DNA of 64,000 bases, taken from Streptomyces albipurpureus (lineage in GTDB: Bacteria; Actinomycetota; Actinomycetes; Streptomycetales; Streptomycetaceae). Below, in pieces: positions 8,392 to 16,247 of the stretch. Positions within the stretch are counted from its first letter, which is position 1. Each line of letters starts with the position of its first letter. The position numbers were made by a program, and so were the translations under genes. The notes beneath the pieces were generated by a model that searched no databases, was not told the origin of the DNA, and worked only from the letters and a program-made list of their open reading frames with translations. The stretch is from the NCBI RefSeq assembly GCF_023701525.1, contig NZ_JAMQAW010000017.1, forward strand, positions 29,948 through 93,947, in the 5' to 3' direction.

Positions 8392-8736
8392 TCGTCGGCC
8401 TACACAGCAACAACGCCTGCATGGGTCGGAGATCCAGCGGCTGAGAAGTACGCGCGGGAAGTCATCGCGCGACTCACCCCCGCTGAGGACATTGAAAAAT
8501 GGCCACGTCGGGTCGCCTCCGCAAATATCGATCTGGCATTGGCCTTGCTCGGTGGTGACCGGCTGGATGAGGCGTGCAACTCAGCACAGCGGGCCATATT
8601 GTCCGGCCGTATCGTCCCATCAAATCACTGGCGTGCACTGGAAGTCGTCAAGGCCGTTGAGGCCCGGAAACTCCCGGAAGCCCCAGACCTTCGTGAGGTA
8701 TACCAAGGGCTGAAGGCCTTCGAGACCAAGGCCTAG
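8392..8736 (+). pseudogene. C-terminal remnant of an XRE/TPR-type regulator
   Basis: About 115 codons remain, starting abruptly at SSAYTATTPAWVGDPAAEKYA and ending at a normal stop. The sequence (VASANIDLALALLGGDRLDEACNSAQRAILSGRIVPSNHW) has the helical-repeat pattern of the C-terminal half of the roughly 400-residue helix-turn-helix/TPR regulators that are abundant in Streptomyces. The N-terminal HTH and most TPRs are missing. The only upstream start (TTG 8356) reads a few unrelated residues and has no good ribosome-binding site. Codon use is less GC-biased than in neighbours. I infer a 5' deletion whose junction lies at about 8391. Confidence 0.65.
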
Positions 8737-8845
8737 ATACGCACTGCAAGAACGTATCCGACCCCATACTGATGCTTCACGCCGATGATTGGGTAGGGCT
8801 GGTCGCACTCGCCCCGGTCCAGCGAGCAGTAGGACCGCACACACA

Positions 8846-8883
8846 ACAGCCCCGCTTCCCCTGACCCGAGGAAGCGGGGCTGT
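8846..8883. terminator. Strong 14-bp hairpin terminator
   Basis: ACAGCCCCGCTTCC at 8846-8859 pairs perfectly with 8870-8883 around a 10-base loop. It lies between the regulator remnant (plus) and the HicB-like remnant (minus, ending 8893), so it may serve both strands. Confidence 0.75.
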
Positions 8884-8892
8884 CTGCTGGCG

Positions 8893-9220
8893 TCACGACG
8901 ACGAAGGAGCCGCCTCCACCGGGGGCGGCGCGGGGACCACGGCCGGAGTCGCCATGCCGTTCTCATCCAGAGCGATCCAGTCCAGTTCCACACTGCGAAC
9001 CAAGACCCCTGGGAAATCCTCGAAGAGGTTCAACGCCTCCGCGATCGCCTCAGTCAGGGTTTCAGCCTCGAAGAGGCAACTGAACCTCGTGTGTCCCGGA
9101 TTCTCCACACGGCTGATGCGCCCGTCGCAAAAGCGATCGAGCCCGTCAAGCGTGTCTGCCCTGCTCCGGTGTCAGCTTCTTCTGGAGGTGCAGGGTGAAG
9201 TACCAATCACGCGTGCCCAC
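8893..9220 (-). pseudogene. HicB-like small protein, split by a +1 frameshift
   Basis: The downstream frame carries RISRVENPGHTRFSCLFEAETLTEAIAEALNLFEDFPG and ends at 8893. Upstream, a GTG at 9220 opens VGTRDWYFTLHLQKKLTPEQ in another frame that stops soon after. One extra C within 9159-9161 (plus strand) separates them. Removing it joins LTPEQ to ADTLDGLDRFCDGRI and makes one continuous ORF of about 108 residues that fits a known actinobacterial small-protein family of HicB-like shape. It may be a genuine disabling mutation or a sequencing error. The GTG start overlaps the stop of the HicA-like ORF upstream, giving a toxin-antitoxin-like order. Confidence 0.6.
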
Positions 9221-9422
9221 TGTGCCTCTTGATGAAGGAGTCAATCTTCTTCGCCTCTGTTCCTGCGTTCTGAGGGGTGCAGAACACCACGTGAGCATCG
9301 TTGCAGGGACAGCACACCACCCATCCCCACCGATGGCGGTTCCTGTCGCGGGTCACCTTGAGATTGCTGGGGGCGCATGCCCCGCCCTGCTGGCAGGAGC
9401 CGCGTGAAGCCTCTTGAAACAC
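9207..9422 (-). CDS. HicA-like small Cys-rich protein, possibly truncated
   Basis: This is a 71-residue ORF. The segment NLKVTRDRNRHRWGWVVCCPCNDAHVVFCTPQNAGTEAKKI resembles the beta-beta-helix pattern of HicA-like proteins (a basic strand pair, then T/S-P followed by a helix), here with a CCPC cysteine cluster as in several Streptomyces relatives. The first 15 residues (GTG 9422) look unrelated and overlap the start of the plus-strand SnoaL gene, so the true N-terminus may have been lost. Its stop overlaps the GTG of the HicB-like ORF. The fold assignment is inference from pattern only, and toxicity is not shown. Confidence 0.4.
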   Translation of the reverse strand: MFQEASRGSCQQGGACAPSNLKVTRDRNRHRWGWVVCCPCNDAHVVFCTPQNAGTEAKKIDSFIKRHSGHA

Positions 9423-9814
9423 AGTCTCCCGAGCAGTTCATCGCCGATTTCCTCACCACTTTCACCGAGGCCGTGGTTCAGGGTGCGCAGGAGCCCGTGG
9501 ATGTGATGTCCAGGTACCACACCCGCGATGTCGTCCAGTACGCCGACGGGGTGCGGCTCGACTGGGACCGGCTGCTCGCACATCTCCGGCCGGTTCGAAG
9601 GAACGTGGTCGAGTTCCGCTTCGAGGTGCACGAAGCGATCGCGGACGGCACCCGGATCGCGGCCCGTTTCACGATTCACGCCCGGATGCGCAAGAGCGGC
9701 CCTGTCTCGACACAGGTGCACCTCTTCGCCGAGTTCACCGAGGACGGCCTGATGCGACGGTCCGAACAACTCACACGCACACTGCCATCCGCCGAAGTCC
9801 CCGCATCGCGGTAG
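9404..9814 (+). CDS. SnoaL-like/NTF2-fold polyketide-cyclase-type protein
   Basis: This 136-residue single-domain protein begins at GTG 9404 (ribosome-binding site CAGGAG five bases upstream). The pattern FIADFLTTFTEAVVQGAQEPVDVMSRYHTRDVVQYADGVRLDWDRLLAHLRPVR is a classic SnoaL/NTF2 alpha-plus-beta cone. It is followed by VEFRFEVHEAIADGTRIAARFTIHARMR and HLFAEFTEDGLMRRSEQLTR. Such stand-alone domains are found in many contexts, and no catalytic function can be assigned. It faces the SDR gene across a hairpin. Confidence 0.75.
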   Translation: MKPLETQSPEQFIADFLTTFTEAVVQGAQEPVDVMSRYHTRDVVQYADGVRLDWDRLLAHLRPVRRNVVEFRFEVHEAIADGTRIAARFTIHARMRKSGPVSTQVHLFAEFTEDGLMRRSEQLTRTLPSAEVPASR

Positions 9815-9874
9815 TCCAGACCGACAACCGGCCCGGAGAAGGCAGGTTGCTCCCGCGGGGGTGCTGTCACCAGG

Positions 9875-9918
9875 GGCGCTCCGGCCGGATCTGGGGCGAT
9901 TGCGGCCGACGGAGCGCC
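9875..9918. terminator. Hairpin between convergent SnoaL and SDR genes
   Basis: GGCGCTCCG at 9875-9883 pairs with CGGAGCGCC at 9910-9918, with partial inner GC pairing. Its position between convergent stops suggests a bidirectional terminator. Confidence 0.5.
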
Positions 9919-9945
9919 TCCGTGCGGCCGCATCCGTCCGATCCG

Positions 9946-10746
9946 CTACCCGACTTCGGCCGCCTCTGCCTCTGCCTCCAGAATCGCCCTGTTGAACGTG
10001 GTGTTCACCGCCAGCACTCCCCCGTCCACCCGCAGCGTCGTCCCCGTGATCCACGATGCGTCCCGGGAGGCCAGGAACGCCACCGCGGAGGCGACATCCT
10101 CCGGCTCGCCCACCCTGCCCAGGGGGTAGATGTCCGCGAGTGCCGCGATGACCTTCTCGCGGCCCTCCCAGTTGCGGGTGCGGATGGTGCCCGGGTTGAT
10201 CTGGTTGACGCGGACGCCCTGGGGGCCCGCCTCACCGGCCAGGGTGCGGGTGAGCGAGGCCAGGCCGGCCTTGGCGGCGCTGTAGGCGTGGCCGCCGAAG
10301 GATTGTTCGGCGTTGATAGAGCCGATGTTGACGATCGCTCCACGCCCCGACGCGGCCAGGCTCGGCAGTGCGGCCCGAGCGCAGCGGAACGCACCGGTCA
10401 GGGTGATGTCGAGGTCGCGGTTCCAGTCCTCGTCGGACAAGCGGTCCACTCCCAGGTCGTGCGAGGCCGCGAAGGCGTTGTTGACCAACACGTCCAGGGT
10501 GCCGAAGCGTTCGACGGCGGATGCCACCGCCGCTTCCACCTGGGCGCGGTCGCCCACATCGCAGCGCTGGTACTCCGCGCCGGGAATCCGCTCCGCGGTC
10601 TGCCTCGCCGCTTCCTCGTCCAGATCCGCGATCAGTACCCGCGCGCCTTCCGACGCGAACCGGCGCACGGTGGCCTCGCCGATGCCTCGGGCCCCGCCCG
10701 TGATCAGTACGCCATACCCCTCGAAACGTTTCAGCGCAGTGTTCAT
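9946..10746 (-). CDS. Short-chain dehydrogenase/reductase
   Basis: This 266-residue classical SDR starts at ATG 10746, which overlaps the stop of the upstream serine hydrolase (ATGA), so the pair is one operon. The Rossmann glycine motif is TGGARGIG. The NNA motif is in LVNNAFAAS, the catalytic serine is in NIGSINAEQS, and the catalytic YxxxK is YSAAK. Cofactor preference is probably NAD(H), judged by IADLDE with an acidic residue after the second strand. The C-terminal GTTLRVDGG motif is standard. Substrate unknown. The pairing with an esterase-like hydrolase suggests sequential hydrolysis and oxidation of an ester or lactone substrate (inference). Confidence 0.9.
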   Translation of the reverse strand: MNTALKRFEGYGVLITGGARGIGEATVRRFASEGARVLIADLDEEAARQTAERIPGAEYQRCDVGDRAQVEAAVASAVERFGTLDVLVNNAFAASHDLGVDRLSDEDWNRDLDITLTGAFRCARAALPSLAASGRGAIVNIGSINAEQSFGGHAYSAAKAGLASLTRTLAGEAGPQGVRVNQINPGTIRTRNWEGREKVIAALADIYPLGRVGEPEDVASAVAFLASRDASWITGTTLRVDGGVLAVNTTFNRAILEAEAEAAEVG

Positions 10747-11906
10747 AGCACCGAACGTACCGCTCTGATCAGCGCTTGAGCACGCGGGTCCGCGGTAACT
10801 CCCTTGCGTAGTCCGTTGGTCACATAGCCGAAGGCGATGCCCGACGCCGGGTCGGCGAAGCCCAGTGAGCCGCCGCGTCCGGGATGGCCGAAGGAAGCAG
10901 GGCCCAGAAGTGGGGCCGCCGCGCCGTGGAGCATAAAGCCGAGGCTGAGCCGGGTGGGCACGATCAGGACTCGGTCCGGACCGGCCGATTCCTCGGTACG
11001 GGCGAGAGTCAGGGTGGCCGGCGCGAACAGCCTTCGGCCGCCGTCGACTTCGCCGATGGTCGCCGCGTAGAAGCGGGCGAGCGCGCGGGCCGTGGAGATA
11101 CCGCCCGATGCGGGCAGTTCGGCGGCCCGATAGTCGGGATCGTTCTCGTCGGGGAGGGGGTGGATCGCACCGAAGGCACGGCGGGTGAGGGAGTCCGGGT
11201 CTCGGTAGGCCTCGGACACCGAGCGCTTGGGGCGCAGATTGAGCCCGCCACCGGCGGCGGCAGGCGGTTCGGGTACGGGGCCGATGCGCCCGACCCGGTG
11301 GGCCTCCTCCGCCGGTAGCCCGATCCAGAAGTCCAGGTCGAGTGGGCGGGCGATCTCCTCGGCGACCCAGCGGCCGATGGTGCGACCGGTGACGCGGCGG
11401 ACCAGTTCGGCGATCAGCCAACTGAAGGTCTGGGGGTGGTAACCATGGTCGGTGCCCGGCTCCCACGCGGGTCGCTGTGCGGCCATCGCCGCAGGGCCGC
11501 TGATGCCGTCGATCGCCTCGGCCGGGGTGAGTGGGCGGTCGATCGCCGCCAGCCCGGCGCGGTGCGCGAGCAGATGCCGTACGAGCACCCTCTCCTTGCC
11601 GGCGGCCTTGAACTCCGGCCAGTAGGTGCCGACCGGCGCGTCCAGGTCGATCTGTCCTCGTTGATGCAGCAGCAGAACCACCGCGGCCGCGACGCCCTTG
11701 GTCACCGAGCGGACGGTTTGGGCGGTGTCCACCGCCCAGGGCTCGTCGCCGTCCACATCGCGGGTACCGGCCCAGAGGTCGACGACCTTGTGCCCGTCCC
11801 GGTAGACGGTGATGGCCGCCCCGCGCTCTCCGCGCTGCTCGAAGTTGCGTTGGAACGCATCCTCGACCGCCTGAAATCCCTCCGCCACCGTGCCCCGGAC
11901 GTCCAC
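10743..11906 (-). CDS. Class C beta-lactamase-fold serine hydrolase (esterase EstB-like)
   Basis: This 387-residue protein of the beta-lactamase/D-Ala-D-Ala-carboxypeptidase superfamily has the nucleophile in SVTKG (SxxK) at about residue 70 and the YxN-equivalent tyrosine in DHGYHPQTFSWL. GHPGRGG near the C-terminus occupies the place of the KTG-like motif. There is no signal peptide, so it is cytoplasmic, like EstB-type family VIII esterases. GTG 11906 is preferred because a GGGAG box lies ten bases upstream; GTG 11915 would sit on top of it. The frame open further upstream to 12746 is antisense to the DinB gene. Confidence 0.87.
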   Translation of the reverse strand: MDVRGTVAEGFQAVEDAFQRNFEQRGERGAAITVYRDGHKVVDLWAGTRDVDGDEPWAVDTAQTVRSVTKGVAAAVVLLLHQRGQIDLDAPVGTYWPEFKAAGKERVLVRHLLAHRAGLAAIDRPLTPAEAIDGISGPAAMAAQRPAWEPGTDHGYHPQTFSWLIAELVRRVTGRTIGRWVAEEIARPLDLDFWIGLPAEEAHRVGRIGPVPEPPAAAGGGLNLRPKRSVSEAYRDPDSLTRRAFGAIHPLPDENDPDYRAAELPASGGISTARALARFYAATIGEVDGGRRLFAPATLTLARTEESAGPDRVLIVPTRLSLGFMLHGAAAPLLGPASFGHPGRGGSLGFADPASGIAFGYVTNGLRKGVTADPRAQALIRAVRSVL

Positions 11907-12137
11907 TGTGCCCACTCTCCCGCGTCTGTTGATCTCCCACCATGGTGCAACGGCCGCGGGGGAACGCCGCTCGCGGGCTGGATCGAGACGGTGGCCGGGA
12001 GCCCGACCGCCTCGACCCGCGTTCGAGGTGGGAAAGCACGGGCCGACTCCGTGCAGGGGCGGCGGACGGGCCGCTCGCTGACGCGGATGCGCCAAAAATC
12101 GGTGGCGGACCGTGCCGACGCTCGTGACGATGCCCGC

Positions 12138-12749
12138 ATGGACTGGGGAGAGCACAGCGAGGAACCGGCGGCGGATCGATGGACCCGGTCCACCGTCCAC
12201 CGCGACATGTGGGTCGATCCGGACGACGACCCGCGCGAGTCCGTTGTCGAGGCTGTCGATGAACGCGGCTTCCTCCTCGACCACCTGCGTCACTACCGCC
12301 TCACCCTGGAGATGAAGTGCGCGGGCCTTGATGCCGAACAGATGGCCATGCGCTCCGTACCGCCGTCCACGATGTCCCTGCTCGGGCTGGTGCGGCACCT
12401 GACCGAGGAGGAACGACACTTTCGCCGGGTGATGGCCGGTGAGGACGCGCCGAAGCTGTACCGCACCGACGATGACCGCGACGGCGACTTCAACGGCGCG
12501 ATCGCCGATCCGGCGGTCGTGGAGGATGCCTGGCGGCAGTGGCGGACAGAGGTGGAACTCACCGACCGGTATCTGTCCGGCGTCACCGACCTCGGCAGCC
12601 AGAACGCCGGGCTCTCCGATCTCGGTGCCGACCCCGGTGGCCATGAGCAGCTTCGCAACGTCCTGATGGCGCAGATCGCGGAGTACGCGCGGCACTGCGG
12701 CCACGCCGACCTGCTGCGGGAGCGTATCGACGGCCGAGTGGGCCAATGA
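12138..12749 (+). CDS. DinB/DUF664 family protein
   Basis: This 203-residue four-helix-bundle DinB-type protein has typical blocks: DERGFLLDHLRHYRLTLEMKCAGLDAEQM, then SLLGLVRHLTEEERHFRRVM with the metal-binding histidine of helix 2. AEYARHCGHADLLRERIDG follows, giving the two C-terminal metal histidines. DinB-like proteins of actinobacteria include mycothiol- and bacillithiol-dependent transferases, but many have no known activity. The start is uncertain: ATG 12138 and ATG 12087 are in frame, and neither has a strong ribosome-binding site. It is divergent from the serine hydrolase. Confidence 0.85.
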   Translation: MDWGEHSEEPAADRWTRSTVHRDMWVDPDDDPRESVVEAVDERGFLLDHLRHYRLTLEMKCAGLDAEQMAMRSVPPSTMSLLGLVRHLTEEERHFRRVMAGEDAPKLYRTDDDRDGDFNGAIADPAVVEDAWRQWRTEVELTDRYLSGVTDLGSQNAGLSDLGADPGGHEQLRNVLMAQIAEYARHCGHADLLRERIDGRVGQ

Positions 12750-12935
12750 CCACTACACCCTGAGACTCCGCGGTGGGTGCGCGGGCGGTGAAGGGCCCGG
12801 CGTTGGCGTTCGAGTGGGCCGGGTGGCGGGGGTCCGCGGCCCGGTCGGGTGACCGCCGTGCCGGGCGGACGGCCGGTTGACTTTTCCGGTCGGGAACATG
12901 GGACAGCAGTCTCATCGCCGAGGGATGGCGGAGTC

Positions 12936-13232
12936 GTGGTGGAGGTTTCCGGGCCGCGAGCCCTGGTGCGGAAGGTGGGGGTGGTCAACCGGCCGCTGGT
13001 CGCCGTCGGGGCCATCTCGGGCCTGATCACCGTGGCCGCTCCGGTAGGGCTGGCCGTGGACCCGCGGGAGATCACCGGGCAGGCCCACCGCGCCCAGCCC
13101 CTCACCTCCCCGGACACCGCGACCGTCACCGCGCTGACCGCGCTGGCCATCGCCGCTGCCGCGGCCACCGCCGCCGTGTTCCTCCACGCCCGCACCACCC
13201 GGCACCCACCCATGCCCCGGCAGCCCGCCTGA
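12936..13232 (+). CDS. Small two-helix membrane protein, hypothetical
   Basis: This 98-residue ORF from GTG 12936 has two hydrophobic stretches, PLVAVGAISGLITVAAPVGLA (about 20-40) and TATVTALTALAIAAAAATAAVF (about 63-84), joined by a short polar loop. It has no recognised family. The frame is open to 12849, but the extra part is arginine/proline-rich. Nothing in the neighbourhood indicates a function, and it may be a spurious alanine-rich frame. Confidence 0.35.
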   Translation: MVEVSGPRALVRKVGVVNRPLVAVGAISGLITVAAPVGLAVDPREITGQAHRAQPLTSPDTATVTALTALAIAAAAATAAVFLHARTTRHPPMPRQPA

Positions 13233-13609
13233 GAAGTCCGCCTTCCGAAAGTGATCCGTTTGCTCGTACTCGCCGGTGGAGATGGCTGGTGCCATCGGTG
13301 CGGGGGCTGGGACACGGTCGGCGAGGAAGTCGCTCGGGTGCGGGTCGTGCCGGTCGCGGCGCAGAGTGCGTTGGCGCGGTCCAGGGGTCGGGCGAGAGTG
13401 ATCGAGGTGCTGGCCGGGACTTCCGCGCCAGCCGCCGAGCATCGACAACCAGCCTTACCTGAAGAGCACATATCAGGCGGGCGACCCCCGTGTCGTGGAC
13501 CGGGCTCCGACGGCCGCGTTGCGAATTCGCCGTCTCGCTGCGCGCCCGTGTCCTTGTCCGCGATCCTGGGCTGACACCGAGGGTGCAGACGACCTGGAGG
13601 GCATGCCTC
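13233..13609. other. Intergenic region before the methyltransferase
   Basis: These 377 bases contain only arginine/proline-rich frames on both strands with no family resemblance. The methyltransferase ribosome-binding site (GGAGG at about 13597) is the only functional element I can point to. Confidence 0.3.
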
Positions 13610-14380
13610 ATGAGGGCAGCAGGCAGGAGCACGTCAGTCTTGAAGTCGGGGGCCAAACGGCTCTTGGGACGGGCTGGATTCGACATCGTGCGCAGCACCA
13701 ACAACTTGGGGGGCGTCGACGACTTCATCCCGTTCGAGGCGACGATGCGGGCCGCACGGGCGGCCGGTCTGTCGGTCGGTGACCATATCGACCAGGTCAT
13801 GAACGGGACGCCTGGCGCCACCCAGTCCACCATCGACGAGCTGAGCGCTCTCGGCGTCTTCGCCGCGAAGCCGGACACGGTGCTGGAGATCGGCCCCGGG
13901 TCCGGACGGTATCTGGAGAAGACGCTGAAGGAGTGCTCACCAGGCCGCTACGAGATCTACGAGACGGCGGCGCCCTGGGCAAACTACCTGGTGGAGACAT
14001 TCGGCGTGGTCGCCCAACCGACCGCGGGAAGCAGTCTGGCTCCGACACCTGACGGCAGCGTCGACCTCGTTCAGGCCCATAAGGTCTTCAACACCGTGAC
14101 CTTCCTCTGCGCCTCCCGCTACTTCTTCGAGATGGCACGTGTCACGCGACCCGGTGGTCGGATCGTCTTCGACGTCATGACGGAGACCTGCCTGGACCCG
14201 GCCGCGGTACGCACCTGGGCGACGCAGGGCGGCGCGGGGCACGGCTCCTACCCAGCCGCCATGCCGCGCCGGACATGCGTTGACCTCTTCGCGACCCTCG
14301 GCTGCACCCTGGAGGCCAGCTTCCTGGCGCCCATGGGCATCGCCTCCACGGAGGTGCTTGTCTTCGGAAAGGGGGCCTGA
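13610..14380 (+). CDS. Class I SAM-dependent methyltransferase
   Basis: This 256-residue protein from ATG 13610 has GGAGG nine bases upstream. The SAM-binding motif I is VLEIGPGSGRYL (about residue 90). The motif II region is YEIYETAAPW, where the acidic residue contacts the ribose, and motif III/IV is VDLVQAHKVFNTV. A MARVTRPGGRIVFDVMTE segment supplies the post-motif strand. The N-terminal 80 residues (SVLKSGAKRLLGRAGFDIVRSTN) resemble the leader of methyltransferases found in cell-surface polysaccharide loci, where FkbM or sugar methylation is common. The substrate cannot be named. It stands alone between a noncoding stretch and possible remnant sequence. Confidence 0.8.
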   Translation: MRAAGRSTSVLKSGAKRLLGRAGFDIVRSTNNLGGVDDFIPFEATMRAARAAGLSVGDHIDQVMNGTPGATQSTIDELSALGVFAAKPDTVLEIGPGSGRYLEKTLKECSPGRYEIYETAAPWANYLVETFGVVAQPTAGSSLAPTPDGSVDLVQAHKVFNTVTFLCASRYFFEMARVTRPGGRIVFDVMTETCLDPAAVRTWATQGGAGHGSYPAAMPRRTCVDLFATLGCTLEASFLAPMGIASTEVLVFGKGA

Positions 14381-14856
14381 CCCCCAGCGCGCTCCCGCTG
14401 ACCGATCGGCGAGGCCATCGGGTCGACCAGGGGCCCTGGCCGGGTTCCGCCGTGTCCGCACGGGGAAACAGGGCCCCTGGGTGGCTCGTCGGTACTCCTA
14501 CGAGGAGCTTCAGGAGGTCCTGCCTGCTGCGGACTTCCGTGCGTACGGCCGTGGAACCCAACGCCTCGGCGTGGTCGTGTCACCGTCCCGTGCGCCGGTA
14601 CGGCAACACAGCGGACCCCGCCCCCCACTCCGTTGGGCAACACAGCGGACCCGCCCGCCCGCTCGCCGCCCGGGCATGGAACCGAGGTCACTGATGTGCG
14701 CCAGCGCTGACAGCCGACTCATCGCGAGGGTTGGCGGCGGCTGAACGCACCACCTGGACGAGATGGCACCCGTTCACCGCCGAGCGCCAGGGGTTGAGCG
14801 GACCGCTGGTCTTTCAGGACCGGGAGGCCCCGGACGCGGATGAAGAGGGCGACCAG
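14381..14856. other. Intergenic stretch with a possible decayed ORF
   Basis: There is no intact gene. Between about 14455 and 14580 one plus frame reads PWVARRYSYEELQEVLPAADF followed by RAYGRGTQRLGVVV, which looks like genuine protein but has no start or family. A direct repeat (GGCAACACAGCGGACCC) occurs at 14602-14618 and about 14635-14651. The rest is shadow sequence. Confidence 0.3.
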
Positions 14857-15540
14857 ATGGCCGAGCCGACGCAGGAGTGGCTCCCACCACGTTCCACACC
14901 ACCGGACCATCTGGACGCCCTCTTCCGCCCGGGCACCCGACTGTCGACGAGCTACGAACCGATGACCGTACTGGAGGTACGCGAGGTGGGGACGGTCCGC
15001 GTGCCCAGCGTGCGCCTTGTCGTCGACTGCCCCGCCACCGGTTCGGGGCGCGAGCTGACGGTGCGGATCCCTCCGGGCAGCTATGCCGTGGAAAGCGCTT
15101 GGGTCGGCTATGAGTACGACTTCATGGGTGAGCATGTGGAGACGGAGGATTCGACCGCGGTCAGGCTGCGGGTCCGTGATGAGCCGGTGACCCGCTGGGA
15201 GATGGGGCTGGCCGCGGGTGAGGACACCAGGATTCTGCGCGATGGCCACGCCTACGGGTTCGCCACGGATGTCGCCGGGGGTGGTTTCGCCGACGGCGTC
15301 GCTTGGCCGGCCCTCTGTGAACCCTTCCGTGAGGAGCAGAGGGGAAGGGGACTCCATGGCGTCGAGCGGCTCTCGGATGGGTTTGCGCGGACGACCGTTG
15401 AAGCGTCAGCCGCGGACCTGGTGTCCTTTGCCACCAGCGGCGACGGTGGTTACCCCGTCTGGCTCGGGCGCGGCCGATCCGGCGAGCTCGCGGCGGTTGT
15501 GGTGGAGATCGGCTATCTCCCCGACGTCGAAGTGCTGTGA
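14857..15540 (+). CDS. DUF4241 domain protein
   Basis: This 227-residue protein matches the DUF4241 layout: a LFRPGTRL segment, then VGTVRVPSVRLVVDCP and VRIPPGSYAVESAW (the conserved G-x-Y-x-V block). DVAGGGFADG and VSFATSGDGGYPVWLGR follow near the C-terminus, and it ends VVVEIGYLPD. DUF4241 proteins are usually cytoplasmic, of unknown role, and often near immunity or toxin-like loci. ATG 14857 follows a weak GAAGAGGG site. The frame stays open to TTG 14731 and the extra 42 residues look partly protein-like, so the N-terminus is uncertain. Confidence 0.72.
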   Translation: MAEPTQEWLPPRSTPPDHLDALFRPGTRLSTSYEPMTVLEVREVGTVRVPSVRLVVDCPATGSGRELTVRIPPGSYAVESAWVGYEYDFMGEHVETEDSTAVRLRVRDEPVTRWEMGLAAGEDTRILRDGHAYGFATDVAGGGFADGVAWPALCEPFREEQRGRGLHGVERLSDGFARTTVEASAADLVSFATSGDGGYPVWLGRGRSGELAAVVVEIGYLPDVEVL

Positions 15541-15660
15541 GCCGCCGGCGTCCCAGAAGGGGGCCTGAGCGGTCGGCGACCCCGGGCGAGGCGCCTTCGT
15601 CCCCAAGGGCGATTGCCGCCCGTCCCCGGAGCGCGTCCGCGCCGAGGACGGCCCACCGCT

Positions 15661-15680
15661 GGCCCCTTGGGCGAGGGGCC
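15661..15680. terminator. Short hairpin between convergent genes
   Basis: GGCCCCT at 15661-15667 pairs with AGGGGCC at 15674-15680 around a 6-base loop, midway between the convergent stops of DUF4241 and the NTF2-like gene. Confidence 0.45.
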
Positions 15681-15720
15681 GGCGCGGTCAGCCATCGGTG
15701 CGGCCCCGAGGGTCCGGAAG

Positions 15721-16152
15721 CTACAGGTTGTCCCCCCAGCCGCCCTGGATCATCGTCTGAAACGCCCACACACCATCCCGCCTCAGCAGGATGTCCGCGT
15801 ACCGCAGCTGCTGGGTCTGGCCCTGTGCCGTCATCGTGGAGTCGGTGAACACCACGGCCATCGCGGCGGAGAGAAAGACGGGCGTGCGTACCGACTCAAA
15901 GGCGATGTCCTCATCGCCCTCGCCCATCACCGCGGTCATGGTCTCCACGAACCGCTGCCGATCCCACTGCGCCGACCGGGCGTTTCCCGCTGAGTCATCG
16001 CTCACCAGATTGAGCGGGAAGACCGCCATGTCGGCCATGCGCTCGATGGCCCGCTTGGCGCTCCGGGCGTCGTACTCCGCGAACCAGGCGGCCAGGCTCT
16101 CCCGGTCCTCAGCCGTGGGCGTGTATCCGGTGTCAGGCAGAACAACAGGCAT
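15721..16152 (-). CDS. NTF2-like/SnoaL domain protein under MarR-type dyads
   Basis: This 143-residue cone-fold protein contains ESLAAWFAEYDARSAKRAIERMADMAVFPLNLVSDDS, then RQRFVETMTAVMGEGDEDIAFESVRTPVFLS, and ends ADILLRRDGVWAFQTMIQGGWGDNL. ATG 16152 follows a GGAGTGA site. Proteins of this kind in Streptomyces often sit beside MarR regulators and respond to phenolics or oxidants. Here no MarR gene is adjacent, but two AGTCAA-based dyads lie upstream. Biochemical role unknown. Confidence 0.78.
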   Translation of the reverse strand: MPVVLPDTGYTPTAEDRESLAAWFAEYDARSAKRAIERMADMAVFPLNLVSDDSAGNARSAQWDRQRFVETMTAVMGEGDEDIAFESVRTPVFLSAAMAVVFTDSTMTAQGQTQQLRYADILLRRDGVWAFQTMIQGGWGDNL

Positions 16153-16183
16153 GGGTCACTCCATCCGCGGGAGCCACCCGCTT

Positions 16184-16200
16184 TAGTCAAGTTTGATTAC
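16184..16200. promoter_or_regulatory. MarR-type operator candidate 1
   Basis: TAGTCAAGTTTGATTAC contains an imperfect dyad (AGTCAA / TTGATT). The TAGTCAA core is the half-site seen in many Streptomyces MarR operators. It lies 32 bases upstream of the NTF2-like ATG. Confidence 0.45.
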
Positions 16201-16229
16201 AAGGTCGAAGGTAACCCACCACCTGATAG

Positions 16230-16247
16230 TAGTCAAGCTTTACTAGA
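16230..16247. promoter_or_regulatory. MarR-type operator candidate 2
   Basis: TAGTCAAGCTTTACTA is a near-perfect dyad centred on AAGCTT and shares TAGTCAAG with candidate 1, about 46 bases apart. It overlaps the stop codon of cbiO (16243-16245). The surrounding 60 bases are distinctly AT-rich. Confidence 0.45.

Noticed and set aside
8733..8993. Minus-strand frame ending ECDQPYPIIGVKHQYGVGYVLAVRI as a gene
   Set aside because: The last 40 residues look protein-like, but the rest is Arg/Trp-rich shadow, it overlaps a strong terminator and has no ribosome-binding site; at most a fragment.
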